From Bradyrhizobium sp. OK095 (lineage in GTDB: Bacteria; Pseudomonadota; Alphaproteobacteria; Rhizobiales; Xanthobacteraceae), in assembly GCF_900109945.1 (NCBI RefSeq), contig NZ_FOBX01000006.1, forward strand, positions 62,001 through 126,000: a DNA stretch of 64,000 nt, in the 5' to 3' direction. Numbering within the stretch: position 1 is the first letter of the stretch; each line of letters begins with the position of its first letter. The notes below the pieces were generated by a model. The model was not told the origin of the DNA. It searched no databases and was given only the letters and a program-made list of their open reading frames with translations. Positions 14,602 through 27,343 of this stretch are shown piece after piece. The position numbers were made by a program, and so were the translations under genes.

Positions 14602-15085
14602 GAGAGGGCTCAATCCTCGTTAGGGATGGCCCGTCCGCGACTCTAGAAAATCCGCCCGCCAAGGCGTATATTCCGGATGGTTATCGCTTCGGGGCTCAAT
14701 CCCGGGGTGGGTAGCTAGGGATCGGCAGCGCGCCAACGCGGTCGGTCCCACTCGATTGAAGGTTCGGGGTGCCGGATTCGGACCGACGTTTCCTACTTGT
14801 AGGGGCGGGCGGTCCTACCTCTAGACGACCCCTGAGAACTTGAAGCCGATTGCAGGGCCGTTGCGTTCCTCCCCCGAGGTTTGGCGCAGCGGCCCTTCCC
14901 TTTGTCCTCGCCCTTCGATGCTCGGCTAGCGCTTCGAAAGGCTCAAACCCTCCTAAACATGGCGTCGCTCCTTGCTAGGAATCAATCAACCATATTTCAG
15001 GCATGGGTGCAAGAAGTAGTTCTGAATTTCAGTTTGAGTATTTCAAAGGAATGTGCCATACCATTCGCCAGCGAAGGAGGAAGCG
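14602..15085. other. Noncoding stretch with tRNA-like sequences
   Basis: No open frame here has start signals or homology. It holds the tRNA-like element at 14763-14835 (minus strand) and, on the plus strand near 14651-14710, a second T-arm-like hairpin around GCTCAAT with a possible acceptor pairing GCCCGCC/GGTGGGT, but too short for a tRNA. The remainder up to the ribosome site at about 15077 shows nothing else. Confidence 0.4.
14763..14835 (-). other. Degenerate tRNA-like sequence
   Basis: 73 nt, exactly tRNA length. The T-arm is intact (GTCGG, loop TCCGAAT, CCGGC at positions 49-65) and the D-arm has a 3-bp GTC/GAC stem with the loop TAGAGGTAG. The acceptor pairs at 5 of 7 positions. The anticodon arm pairs poorly (at best 3 of 5, loop CCTACAA). 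No CCA is encoded. Most likely a decayed tRNA or an attachment-site relic. Confidence 0.35.
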
Positions 15086-15910
15086 ATGGCTTTGGAAATA
15101 AAACCACACCCCGCCACGACACGTTTTCCGTTCATCAATTTGGAAAAGGCGCTTACCCGGGCCCAAGAGCTATTCAGCGCGGATCAAAAGGGACGCGAGA
15201 TGACCATCGGCGCAGCCTTCGCCGTGTGGGGGTATTCTGAAAAAAGCAGCGGCGGATTTCAAACGATCGCCGCGCTGAAAATGTATGGCTTGCTCAAGGA
15301 TTCAAGTGGTGGGGATAGCCGCAAAGTCGGGCTAACGGATTCTGCGCTCTGGTATTTTCGCGATGAGCGCGATCACGAAAAGCAGAAGTTGGCGAGGGAA
15401 TTTGCGCTCGCTCCAAAGCTGATCGCTGCGCTCTGGGACCAATGGCAAGCCTCGCCACCTGCCGATCCAGTAGCGCGGAGTCATTTGAAGGCGGAGCGGG
15501 GACTAAACGACCAAGGGGCGCGAACACTCTTGGCGATCTATAAGGAAAATCTTGCCTTTGCTGATCTCAAGGCTGGTGATAAGGTGAACCTTGTCGGATC
15601 AGAACCAGAGGAGCCGGAAATGGAACAGGCACAAGCTCCCAGCCCACTTGAGCGGGCACTGGGTCGCGCCCTTGCCATTCCTCCCACGCTACCCCGTGCG
15701 GATACTCTTCAAGAGGTATTCTATCTGGATGAGGGGCCAGTGACCTTGAGCGCGCCGTCGATGCTCTCACCTGAGAGCTATCAGGACGTGGCAGATCGGC
15801 TTGCGATCTTCTTGCGCGGCCTAAAGCGCCGATCTGATCTTTTCAAGATGATGAAAGAGGATGCCGAGAAGGGCATTGGTATCGTCAAAGACGACGACGT
15901 TTTCAAATGA
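15086..15910 (+). CDS. Accessory protein of unknown function, possible winged-helix N-terminus
   Basis: 274 residues from ATG 15086, which follows a strong AAGGAGGAAGCG site; an ATG 33 bp upstream was rejected. The N-terminal third (ALTRAQELFSADQKGREMTI...AALKMYGLLKDSSG) looks like a winged helix: an alternating helix pattern then LKMYGLL and a wing rich in Gly/Ser. The middle is charged and the end helical (KRRSDLFKMMKEDAEKG). Similar proteins occur in rhizobial islands; the function is unknown. A perfect terminator follows. Confidence 0.65.
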   Translation: MALEIKPHPATTRFPFINLEKALTRAQELFSADQKGREMTIGAAFAVWGYSEKSSGGFQTIAALKMYGLLKDSSGGDSRKVGLTDSALWYFRDERDHEKQKLAREFALAPKLIAALWDQWQASPPADPVARSHLKAERGLNDQGARTLLAIYKENLAFADLKAGDKVNLVGSEPEEPEMEQAQAPSPLERALGRALAIPPTLPRADTLQEVFYLDEGPVTLSAPSMLSPESYQDVADRLAIFLRGLKRRSDLFKMMKEDAEKGIGIVKDDDVFK

Positions 15911-15913
15911 AAG

Positions 15914-15940
15914 AGGCCGCCCACTGAGGCGGCCTTTTCT
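15914..15940 (+). terminator. Rho-independent terminator
   Basis: AGGCCGCC pairs with GGCGGCCT over a 6-nt loop and is followed by TTTTCT. It starts 4 bp after the stop of the 274-residue gene. Confidence 0.85.
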
Positions 15941-16157
15941 AAGTATCGGTCAATTCGAATAATGATCTAAGTGGGGCCAGCGAAATTGCGGGCCCCGAGC
16001 CGTCACTTATTTATCGTGACGACGATTTTGATGCTTATCAGCATGCGATCCGAGACCTCCATTCCGCCGCCATGCATTGCGGCTGATTGCAGGCCGCTAA
16101 GCCTACAGTTTCATTAGAACGTTAACGTAAGGCAATTCCGGGGCAGAATTTAAAACC

Positions 16158-16203
16158 GGCCACTGTGATTTTCAAATCAGGCCACCGCGCTCGGAAACAG
16201 GCC
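16158..16203. repeat. IS21-like terminal multirepeat, right copy
   Basis: CGGCCACT, AGGCCACC and AGGCCAGC units begin at 16158, 16180 and 16200, about 20-22 bp apart and in the same orientation as the set at 12887-12950. They end 20 bp before the recA LexA box. Confidence 0.42.
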
Positions 16204-16223
16204 AGCCCCCGAAATCCCCAAAA

Positions 16224-16238
16224 GAACATATTGCGAAC
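16224..16238. promoter_or_regulatory. LexA (SOS) box of recA
   Basis: GAAC-ATATTGC-GAAC matches the alphaproteobacterial LexA site GAAC-N7-GAAC exactly and lies about 94 bp upstream of the recA start. Confidence 0.88.
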
Positions 16239-16331
16239 CTAGAACAAATAGGGTACATTGCTTTTATCGACGACCCGCCGCGCCAATCGTTTGTCCCGCA
16301 CCCGAATCCTCGCCATAAGGAGCACGACCCG

Positions 16332-17420
<1,089 letters not shown>

Positions 17421-17452
17421 GACTTAACCGGCAAAAGTTTTTCGCGAGGAGC

Positions 17453-17503
17453 GGGCGCTGAGGACGTTGAGTTGCCGACGTCTTCGGGGCCCGTTTCGTT
17501 TTG
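17453..17503 (+). terminator. Terminator after recA
   Basis: CGGGC...GACGT pairs with ACGTC...GCCCG in a long imperfect stem, followed by a T-rich run (TTTCGTTTT). Confidence 0.6.
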
Positions 17504-17526
17504 CGTTGTCGTGATCGGGTGGTGTG

Positions 17527-18507
17527 ATGAAGCGTCTGATCTTGACTGGCTGGGGCTGCGGGAGTGAGCTTGCTCGATCGGGTTTGGCCGAGATCGTCGT
17601 ACCGTTCCATTTTCAATTTGCGTGGGGACCGCTCCCGCCGGCAGAGAAGCTCTCGGCTTATTTCGCTGCCTACACCACGGATCTAGGACCGGCCGATCAC
17701 TGGTCGGATTGGGTCCGCTGGCCGCGGGGCGCCAAGGGGCGCAAATTGTCGCTGGCGGAGTACTGCGAGGAGTATGACACGATCGAACTCTGGTTCGCCG
17801 CGACTGTCCGAGACCAACTGCAACTCGTCTGGTTGCTCGATCACCTCAGCAACTGTCCTTCGCTGGCGCCGAGGCTTGGGCTGCGATTGCTGGACTCCGA
17901 TCTGATGTTCACTCCTGATTATGATTTCGCTAAAGCCGAGCCGCATATTCCCGTCGCGAAAGTCGGCGCGGAGGAGTTCGAGATTGCCAAACTGGTGTGG
18001 TCGGCCTACCGCGCGCCGACCCCCGAAGCCTGCATCGATCTGCTTCACCGCGATCTGAGTGCCTTGCTGATGCTGCGGCCGGCGTTGCTCGAGCTTTTGG
18101 CAGAACTTCCGTCTCCATTGACGGGGCTCGGTGCGACCGAGATGCGATTTCTGGAGATGCTTGTCTGGTATGCGAACACCAATCCGTTGTTCCATTTGTG
18201 GTCGCTGCGGGGCACTTACGTGTTCGGTGAGGTCGAACTGGGATATTTGCTCGAAGGCCTGGCCCTCGGCCCCAAGCCAGCTGTGTCCGGGCTGGGCGAC
18301 GAATTACGCACCATCGACCTTGGCAATCTCCGAGCCCGGCACAAGGTCTATCTCCGCAGCCGCTTGTCGCTGACCGAATTCGGCAGGGCTGTCTTGGCTC
18401 ATCAAGAAGACTTCAGTCGCCACAATCCCATCGACCGCTGGTGGGGCGGCACGCGGCTGACCAACGATCTGCTGTGGCGTTACGGCCATGTTCTAACGAA
18501 GCCCTGA
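17527..18507 (+). CDS. DUF1835-like protein, tandem copy 1
   Basis: 326 residues starting at ATG 17527 (a GTG is one codon earlier). The N-terminal half (LILTGWGCGSELARSGLAEIVV...GPLPP...IELWFAATVRDQLQLVWLLDHLS) follows the DUF1835 layout, and the C-terminus ends with FSRHNPIDRWWGGTRLTNDLLWRY, a signature shared with the next gene. It is cytoplasmic, without signal peptide. The family's activity is unknown; the N-terminal fold suggests a Rossmann-like domain. It sits directly after recA but behind a terminator. Confidence 0.68.
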   Translation: MKRLILTGWGCGSELARSGLAEIVVPFHFQFAWGPLPPAEKLSAYFAAYTTDLGPADHWSDWVRWPRGAKGRKLSLAEYCEEYDTIELWFAATVRDQLQLVWLLDHLSNCPSLAPRLGLRLLDSDLMFTPDYDFAKAEPHIPVAKVGAEEFEIAKLVWSAYRAPTPEACIDLLHRDLSALLMLRPALLELLAELPSPLTGLGATEMRFLEMLVWYANTNPLFHLWSLRGTYVFGEVELGYLLEGLALGPKPAVSGLGDELRTIDLGNLRARHKVYLRSRLSLTEFGRAVLAHQEDFSRHNPIDRWWGGTRLTNDLLWRYGHVLTKP

Positions 18508-18517
18508 GGCCGCGAGC

Positions 18518-19513
18518 ATGACGCGGCTCATTCTGACGACAAACTCCTCCGCAGCTGGCGCCCTCGAACAGGCCGGCCTGGGTGATCTCGTGCTCGCGAT
18601 CAATCGTCGGCTTGTCTGGGCGCGGCTGCCATCCGGCGCAGAGCTTGAAGCGTTCTTCGCGCCGCGTACGACTCAACCCTACGACCTTCATTGGCTGGAC
18701 GATACGCCGCAATGGTGCCTCGAAAAATCGGGGGTGAAGAATCGTGGATTAATCGAGCTTTTCGCGGAGTGTGAATCGGTCGAGGTGTGGATGGGGCCAG
18801 AGCCAAATGCGCAATTGGTTCTGCTCTGGCTGCTCAATCATTGTCGCAGCAAAGGCGCAGCGGCCTCGGGATTGGTGATGCGTCACCTGGACATCGCCAT
18901 CGGTAACATGGATTCGCAGCGACTTGCGAAGCTCGACCCGCCGGCTGTGAGACTGACGCAAGATCACCTCGAACTGGCCGGTCGTGCGTGGGAAGCCTAT
19001 CGCGCGCCGATGCCGCAAAAATGGTTCGAGCTCCTGAAGGTGGATCTCGGCCTGCTGCCGCAGCTCGGCCGGGCTGTCGTGGACCTGCTTGAGGAGCTTC
19101 CGAACGTCAACACAGGTCTCGGAGCCACTGAAACGCGGATGCTGGAGTTGGTTGCGGCGGGCGAGGTGCGGCCTTTTGACGTTTTTCCGGGCGACCAGAA
19201 GCCCAACCAGCGGCGTGTTTTCTACTACTGGGAAATCGGCGCTCTTCTCGACGAACTCGCGAGGTGTCCGTCGCCGGCGATATCAGGACTTAAGGAGGGG
19301 CCGTTCACGCTGGAGATGCATATCTTCCCCGACTGGCATGCACAGTACAAGCAATCGCGCTTGTTGCTCACCGATCTCGGGAAAGCCGTGCTGGCCGGCG
19401 AAGATGATTTCCGCCGCCATAATCCGATCCACCGCTGGTGGGGCGGGACTGAACTGACCAACGATCGGCTCTGGCGCTGGGATCCAAAGAGCCGCTCGTT
19501 GGTGGCACCTTAG
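18518..19513 (+). CDS. DUF1835-like protein, tandem copy 2
   Basis: 331 residues and a diverged paralogue of the preceding gene, beginning 10 bp after it. The same segments align in order: LILTTNSSAAGALEQAGLGD, VEVWMGPEPNAQLVLLWLLNH, a central W-AYRAPMPQKWFELLKVDL stretch, TGLGATETRMLEL, and the closing FRRHNPIHRWWGGTELTNDRLWRW. The pair is probably co-transcribed. No enzymatic motif is recognised. Confidence 0.68.
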   Translation: MTRLILTTNSSAAGALEQAGLGDLVLAINRRLVWARLPSGAELEAFFAPRTTQPYDLHWLDDTPQWCLEKSGVKNRGLIELFAECESVEVWMGPEPNAQLVLLWLLNHCRSKGAAASGLVMRHLDIAIGNMDSQRLAKLDPPAVRLTQDHLELAGRAWEAYRAPMPQKWFELLKVDLGLLPQLGRAVVDLLEELPNVNTGLGATETRMLELVAAGEVRPFDVFPGDQKPNQRRVFYYWEIGALLDELARCPSPAISGLKEGPFTLEMHIFPDWHAQYKQSRLLLTDLGKAVLAGEDDFRRHNPIHRWWGGTELTNDRLWRWDPKSRSLVAP

Positions 19514-19529
19514 ATACGCGTTCAGGATC

Positions 19530-19643
19530 GTAGGGTGGGTTAGCCGAAGGCGTAACCCACCACTGTTCGTCTCTGCGGAAGCAGAAGTGGTGGGTTACGC
19601 CGTCGGACTGCGCTTCGCGCAGCCGCCCGCTAACCCACCCTAC
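19530..19643. repeat. Dispersed palindromic repeat (GTGGGTTA family)
   Basis: Outer arms GTAGGGTGGGTTAGC and GCTAACCCACCCTAC are perfect inverted repeats; inner arms GGCGTAACCCACCACT (19549-19564) and its complement (19586-19601) are nested inside. A related copy lies at 34206-34326. Here it separates convergent genes and may end transcription. Confidence 0.8.
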
Positions 19644-19650
19644 GAATCCG

Positions 19651-22518
19651 CTACTCCGCGGCTTCCGCGTAATCGCTCACCGGCGGACACGAGCACACCA
19701 GATTGCGGTCGCCATAGACGTTGTCGACGCGCCCCACCGGGCACCAGTATTTGTCGGTGCGCGAGGTGCCCGCGGGGAAGCAGCCCTCGGCGCGGCTGTA
19801 GGCACGATTCCAATCGTCATCCGCGATGTCGTGCACGGTGTGCGGGGCGTGGCGCAGGGGCGACGCTGCGATCTCAAAGCGGCAGGCCTCGACCTCGGCG
19901 ATCTCTTTCCGGATTGCGATCATCGCGTCGCAGAAGCGATCGAGCTCCGCTTTCGACTCCGATTCGGTCGGCTCGATCATCAGCGTGCCCGGCACCGGAA
20001 AACTCATGGTGGGCGCATGGAAGCCGTAGTCGATCAGGCGTTTTGCGATGTCATCGACGGTGACGCCGGACGTGGTCTTCAGCGGCCTGGGGTCGACGAT
20101 GCACTCATGCGCGACGCGGCCCTTCGCGTTCTTGTAGAGCACCGGGAAGTGCGCATCGAGCCTTGCTGCGACGTAGTTGGCGTTGAGAATCGCGATCTCG
20201 GTCGCACGCTTCAATCCTTCGCCGCCCATCATCAGAATGTAGATGTAGGAGATGGTCAGGATCGAGGCCGAGCCGAACGGCGCGGCCGAGACCGGGCCGA
20301 CCGGTGCGTCACCTTGCGTCGCCGGATGACCGGGGAGGAACGGCGCGAGATGCGCCTTGACGCCGATCGGGCCCATGCCGGGGCCGCCGCCGCCATGCGG
20401 GATGCAGAAGGTCTTGTGCAGATTGAGATGGCTGACATCGGCGCCGTAATCGCCGGGCCTGCTAAGGCCGACCTGCGCGTTGAGGTTGGCGCCGTCGAGA
20501 TACACCTGGCCGCCATGGCCGTGCACGATGTCGCAGATCTCGCGAATGTGTTCCTCGAACACGCCATGCGTCGAGGGATAGGTGATCATGACCGCGGCGA
20601 GATTGGCGGAGTGCTTTTCCGCCTTGGCGCGGAGATCATTGACGTCGACGTCGCCGTTGGCCTCGCAGGCGACCACGACCACGTCCATGCCGACCATCGC
20701 GGCCGAGGCCGGGTTGGTGCCGTGGGCGGAGGAGGGGATCAGGCAGATTTTCCGGTGCGTCTCTCCGCGCGCGGCATGATAGCCGCGGATGGCCAAGAGC
20801 CCGGCATATTCGCCTTGCGCGCCCGAATTCGGCTGCAGCGAGATCGCGTCATAGCCGGTGATGTCGCACAGCCATTTTTCCAGCCGCGCGAACAAAGCGT
20901 GGTAACCCTTCGCCTGCTCGCGCGGGGCAAACGGATGCAGGGAGCCGAACTCGGGCCAGGTCAGCGGCATCATCTCGGTGGTCGCGTTCAGCTTCATGGT
21001 GCAGGAGCCGAGCGGGATCATGGCGCGGTCGAGCGCGAGGTCGCGGTCGCTGAGCTTGCGCATGTAGCGCAGCATCTCGGTCTCCGAGCGATGCGCGTGG
21101 AACACCGGATGCGTCAGGAATGCGGTGGTGCGCTTCAGCGCTTCCGGCAGCGCCTCGCGCGTGGTCGCGTCGATCTCGGCATAGGCAAGCTGGCCGCCGA
21201 AGGCGCGCCAGACCGCCTCGACCGTTGCCGGCGTCGTGGTCTCGTCGAGCGCAATGCGCAATGCCGTCTCACCGACACCGAGATTGATGGTCTCGGCGGC
21301 GGCGCGCGCGACGATCTCGGCGCGTTTGGCACCGGCATCGACGCTGAGCGTGTCGAAGAAGGTCTCGCTGTCAGGCGCAAAGCCGAGCTTGCGCAGGCCC
21401 GCTGCCAGCACGGCGGCGCGGCGATGCACATTGCGCGCGATCTGCGCCAACCCTTCGGGGCCGTGATAGACCGCATACATCGAGGCGATCACGGCGAGCA
21501 GCACCTGCGCGGTGCAGATGTTGGAGGTCGCCTTCTCGCGGCGGATGTGCTGTTCGCGGGTCTGCAGCGCGAGGCGATAGGCGGGTGCGCCGCGTGAGTC
21601 CACGGAGAGGCCGACGATACGGCCGGGCAGCGAGCGTTTCAGCGCATCGCGCACCGCCATGTAGGCCGCGTGCGGTCCGCCATAGCCCATCGGCACGCCG
21701 AAACGTTGTGCCGTGCCGATCGCGATGTCGGCGCCGAGCTCGCCGGGCGAGGCGAGCAGCGTCAACGCGAGCAGGTCGGCGGCGACGATCGCGAGCGCGC
21801 CCTTGGCCTTCAGCGCCGCGATTGCCGGTCTGAGGTCGCGCACCGCGCCCGAAGAGCCCGGATATTGCAGCAGCGCGCCGAGCACGTCGGTGTTGTCGAG
21901 ATCGGTGAGGGGATCGCCGACGATCAGGGTCCAGCCGAGCGGCTCGGCACGGGTGCGCATCACAGCGAGCGTCTGCGGATGCACGTCCTTGTCGACGAAG
22001 AAGGCCTTTGCTTCGACCCGCGAGTGCCGCTCTGCCAGCGCCATCGCTTCGGCAGCAGCCGTCGCTTCATCGAGCAGCGAGGCGTTGGCGACGTCGAGCC
22101 CGGTGAGGTCGCAGATCATGGTCTGGAAGTTGAGCAGCGCCTCCAGCCGACCCTGGCTGATCTCGGGCTGATAGGGCGTGTACGCCGTGTACCAGGCCGG
22201 ATTCTCAAGGATGTTGCGCTGGATCACCGCGGGCAAAATCGTGCCGGAATAGCCTTGGCCGATCAGCGAGGTGAAGACCTGGTTCTCGCGCGCGAGCTCG
22301 GCCATATGCGCGATCGCCTCGGTCTCGCTCAGCGGTTTGCCGAGATCGAGCGGGGCTGCCTGCCGGATCGAGGCCGGCAGCGTCTCCGCCATCAGCGCGT
22401 CGACACTCTTGGCGCCGACTGCCTCGAGCATGGCGGTGACATCGCGCGCGGAGGGGCCGATGTGGCGGCGAACGAACGTGGCGGTGTCGCCGTTAGATTT
22501 GCGGTGCGCGGTCATCAT
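19651..22518 (-). CDS. gcvP: Glycine dehydrogenase (decarboxylating), P protein
   Basis: 955 residues, the full-length single-chain P protein of the glycine cleavage system. It decarboxylates glycine on pyridoxal phosphate and passes the aminomethyl group to lipoyl-GcvH. Both halves are present; the cofactor lysine motif is [16 protein letters not shown] in the second half. It starts with an ATGATG pair (22518 or 22515). It is the last gene of gcvT-gcvH-gcvP on the minus strand, separated from gcvH by a palindromic repeat. The operon is under the glycine riboswitch at 24260-24437. Confidence 0.97.
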   Translation of the reverse strand: MMTAHRKSNGDTATFVRRHIGPSARDVTAMLEAVGAKSVDALMAETLPASIRQAAPLDLGKPLSETEAIAHMAELARENQVFTSLIGQGYSGTILPAVIQRNILENPAWYTAYTPYQPEISQGRLEALLNFQTMICDLTGLDVANASLLDEATAAAEAMALAERHSRVEAKAFFVDKDVHPQTLAVMRTRAEPLGWTLIVGDPLTDLDNTDVLGALLQYPGSSGAVRDLRPAIAALKAKGALAIVAADLLALTLLASPGELGADIAIGTAQRFGVPMGYGGPHAAYMAVRDALKRSLPGRIVGLSVDSRGAPAYRLALQTREQHIRREKATSNICTAQVLLAVIASMYAVYHGPEGLAQIARNVHRRAAVLAAGLRKLGFAPDSETFFDTLSVDAGAKRAEIVARAAAETINLGVGETALRIALDETTTPATVEAVWRAFGGQLAYAEIDATTREALPEALKRTTAFLTHPVFHAHRSETEMLRYMRKLSDRDLALDRAMIPLGSCTMKLNATTEMMPLTWPEFGSLHPFAPREQAKGYHALFARLEKWLCDITGYDAISLQPNSGAQGEYAGLLAIRGYHAARGETHRKICLIPSSAHGTNPASAAMVGMDVVVVACEANGDVDVNDLRAKAEKHSANLAAVMITYPSTHGVFEEHIREICDIVHGHGGQVYLDGANLNAQVGLSRPGDYGADVSHLNLHKTFCIPHGGGGPGMGPIGVKAHLAPFLPGHPATQGDAPVGPVSAAPFGSASILTISYIYILMMGGEGLKRATEIAILNANYVAARLDAHFPVLYKNAKGRVAHECIVDPRPLKTTSGVTVDDIAKRLIDYGFHAPTMSFPVPGTLMIEPTESESKAELDRFCDAMIAIRKEIAEVEACRFEIAASPLRHAPHTVHDIADDDWNRAYSRAEGCFPAGTSRTDKYWCPVGRVDNVYGDRNLVCSCPPVSDYAEAAE

Positions 22519-22534
22519 GGGTCCTCGCTAGATT

Positions 22535-22650
22535 TCGCTGTCGCCGTCATGCCCCGCGAAGGCGGGGCATCCAGTAAACGCAGGTATTCGTGATTGAGCC
22601 GATGGGCCGCGGCGTACTGGATCATCCGCCTTCGCGGATGATGACAGCGA
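22535..22650. repeat. REP-like palindromic repeat between gcvH and gcvP
   Basis: Outer arms TCGCTGTC and GACAGCGA enclose two hairpins, CCCCGC-GAAG-GCGGGG and ATCATCCGC-CTTC-GCGGATGAT. It lies inside the gcv operon, where such hairpins can stabilise or attenuate the message. Confidence 0.75.
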
Positions 22651-22678
22651 GTATGGGGCAGCGACTCGGCTCATATCT

Positions 22679-23047
22679 TCACGCCGTATGCGCCTTGTAG
22701 GCGGCTTCATCCATGAGGCCGCCGAGCTCGCTCTTGTCGGCAATCTTGATCTTGAAGAACCAGGCCTTGCCTTGCGCGTCCGAATTCACCAGCGCCGGCT
22801 CGGCGGCGAGCGCGTCGTTGATTTCGGTCACTTCGCCGGACACCGGTGCGTAGATGTCGGAGGCGGCCTTCACCGATTCCACGACGGCGGCGGCTTCGGT
22901 CTTCTTCAACGTGCGGCCGATCTTGGGCAGTTCGACGAACACGACGTCGCCGAGCTGCGACTGCGCGTAGTCGGTGATGCCGACGGTGGCGACGTCGCCG
23001 TCGATGGCCAGCCATTCATGGTCGGAGGTGTACAGCGTCGTGGTCAT
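22679..23047 (-). CDS. gcvH: Glycine cleavage H protein
   Basis: 122 residues, the lipoyl carrier of the glycine cleavage system. The lipoylated lysine is Lys60 ([10 protein letters not shown]), in the typical hairpin. N-terminal [20 protein letters not shown] and C-terminal [10 protein letters not shown] are conserved. It lies 10 bp downstream of gcvT and upstream of gcvP. It is complete and normal in length. Confidence 0.97.
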   Translation of the reverse strand: MTTTLYTSDHEWLAIDGDVATVGITDYAQSQLGDVVFVELPKIGRTLKKTEAAAVVESVKAASDIYAPVSGEVTEINDALAAEPALVNSDAQGKAWFFKIKIADKSELGGLMDEAAYKAHTA

Positions 23048-23057
23048 TGTCTTGTCC

Positions 23058-24206
23058 TCAGCGTTTGTAGGTGTTTTTCAGGAAAGGCATGGCGGCGACG
23101 GTGAGCGGCAGTCGTTGGCCGCGCACCTCGGCGAAGATTTTCGCATCGAGCGCGCTCAGCGCTGTTGGCACATAGCCCATCGCCACCGGCGCATTCAGGC
23201 TCGGGCCGAAACCGCCCGAGGTGACCTTTCCGATCGGCTCGCTTGCGGTCGCGTCCGCAAACAGCAGCGCGCCCTCGCGCACCGGCGCGCGGCCCTGGGC
23301 AAGCAGGCCGACGCGACGGCGGCTCGCGCCGTGATCGAAATGAGCGAGGATATTCGAGGCGCCCGGAAAACCGCCGGCGCGCGCGCCGCCGGTGCGGCGG
23401 CTCTTCTGCACCGACCATTCCAGCGCGGCCTCGACCGGCGTGCTCTCCGTATCGATGTCGTGGCCGTAGAGGCAGAGCCCGGCTTCCAGCCGCAGACTGT
23501 CGCGGGCCCCTAAGCCGATCGGCATCACGTCAGGGTTTTCGAGCAGCGTCTTCGCGAGCCGTTCGGCATCGGCCGCGGGGACCGAAATCTCAAAGCCGTC
23601 CTCGCCGGTGTAGCCCGAGCGCGAGACGAAGCAGGCGAGGCCGGCGACTTTGTGCGGGCCGGCATCCATGAACTTCATGGACGGCGCCTCTGCACATAAT
23701 TTCGCCAGCGCCGATTCCGCCTTCGGGCCCTGCAGCGCGATCAGCGCGCGGTCGGCAAGCGAATCGATCACGCAGTTGTCGGAGAGATTCGCGCGCAGAT
23801 GCGCCTCGTCCTCGTCCTTGCAGGCGGCGTTGACGACCAGGAACAGGTGATCGCCGAAATTGGCGACCATGAGATCGTCGAGAATGCCGCCATCTTCATT
23901 GGTGAACTGGGCGTAGCGTTGCCGGCCCGGTGCAATCGCCAAAATATCCTGCGGCACCAGCCGCTCCAGCGCGCGGGCGGCGTCCTCGACCTTGCCCGAC
24001 TTCGGCAGCAAGCGGATCTGCCCCATGTGGGAGACGTCGAACAGGCCGGCGGCGTTGCGGGTATGAAGGTGCTCCTTCAGCACGCCCGCGGGGTATTGCA
24101 CGGGCATGTCATAGCCCGCGAACGGCACCATCTTGCCGCCGAGGGAGACGTGCAGCGCGTGGAGCGGGGTCTTTTTCAGGGAATCTTGGTCGTCGCGCAC
24201 TGGCAT
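23058..24206 (-). CDS. gcvT: Glycine cleavage T protein (aminomethyltransferase)
   Basis: 382 residues from ATG 24206 (a GTG lies one codon before). GcvT transfers the methylene group to tetrahydrofolate and releases ammonia. Characteristic segments: [10 protein letters not shown] near residue 50, the central [15 protein letters not shown], and the C-terminal [21 protein letters not shown]. It is first gene of the gcvTHP operon, and the tandem glycine riboswitch lies in its leader. Confidence 0.96.
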   Translation of the reverse strand: MPVRDDQDSLKKTPLHALHVSLGGKMVPFAGYDMPVQYPAGVLKEHLHTRNAAGLFDVSHMGQIRLLPKSGKVEDAARALERLVPQDILAIAPGRQRYAQFTNEDGGILDDLMVANFGDHLFLVVNAACKDEDEAHLRANLSDNCVIDSLADRALIALQGPKAESALAKLCAEAPSMKFMDAGPHKVAGLACFVSRSGYTGEDGFEISVPAADAERLAKTLLENPDVMPIGLGARDSLRLEAGLCLYGHDIDTESTPVEAALEWSVQKSRRTGGARAGGFPGASNILAHFDHGASRRRVGLLAQGRAPVREGALLFADATASEPIGKVTSGGFGPSLNAPVAMGYVPTALSALDAKIFAEVRGQRLPLTVAAMPFLKNTYKR

Positions 24207-24259
24207 CACAGGGTCCTCGGCGGTTCCCCGGGAACGATTCCCGTGGACACCAGTCGAAG

Positions 24260-24437
24260 CCCCATCTGTCGCTGTGCCTGAGAGTATTATCCCGTCGGCG
24301 GACGCAATCCGGACCCTAAGTCCGCCGGCGCCTCTTTCCAGATGCTGTCAAAGCCACGCGGTCCTTTTGCCTGAGAGTTTCCGGGGCGGTTGCTCCTTCG
24401 GCGCCGGCACCAAAGCCGGTCTCTCCCGACGTGGCCG
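24260..24437 (-). promoter_or_regulatory. Tandem glycine riboswitch upstream of gcvT
   Basis: Read on the minus strand, the first aptamer (about 24437-24352) has CGGGAGAG, GCCGAAGGAGCAA and AACTCTCAGGCAAAAGGACCG, closed by a GGCCACG/CGTGGC P1 stem. The second (about 24344-24263) has GGAAAGAGGCGCC and ACTCTCAGGCAC, closed by CATCTG/CAGATG, but its CCGAAGG-type junction is altered. The riboswitch normally turns the gcv operon on when glycine is abundant. Confidence 0.93.
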
Positions 24438-24654
24438 TACGATACAGATGGGTACAGACCACAGGGCGGCCAAGCCTGTCAACGCGGCTCAATCGGCTTT
24501 CAACGGGATTGCGCGCCTGCGGCAACGCTTTGATCTCCTTGCACAGTTTCTGGACAGCGAAGCTGGCCTTGTCTAAAAGCGCATTGGCCCGCAGATATCA
24601 GCCCAAACTCAGCGGTTTGGATGGCGTATAGCGGGTCCAAGCACACCCGATTGG

Positions 24655-27339
<2,685 letters not shown>

Positions 27340-27343
27340 GGCC

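Larger units (their letters stand above)
15941..16331. other. Noncoding region between the accessory patch and recA
   Basis: No supported gene. It contains an unexplained AT-rich stretch (15,941-16,150), the right IS21-like repeat set (16158-16203), the LexA box (16224-16238) and the recA leader with AAGGAGCAC before the start codon. Confidence 0.6.

Noticed and set aside
14651..14710. A second tRNA-like hairpin on the plus strand
   Set aside because: It has a T-arm-like stem-loop and a 7-bp acceptor-like pairing but is only about 60 nt and lacks a recognisable anticodon arm.
19831..21597. A 588-codon open frame opposite gcvP
   Set aside because: Shadow of gcvP in a GC-rich genome; arginine/glycine-rich with no recognisable domain.
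24438..24654. A possible regulatory leader for alaS
   Set aside because: No T-box, attenuator or defined palindrome could be found; only an ordinary promoter region remains.
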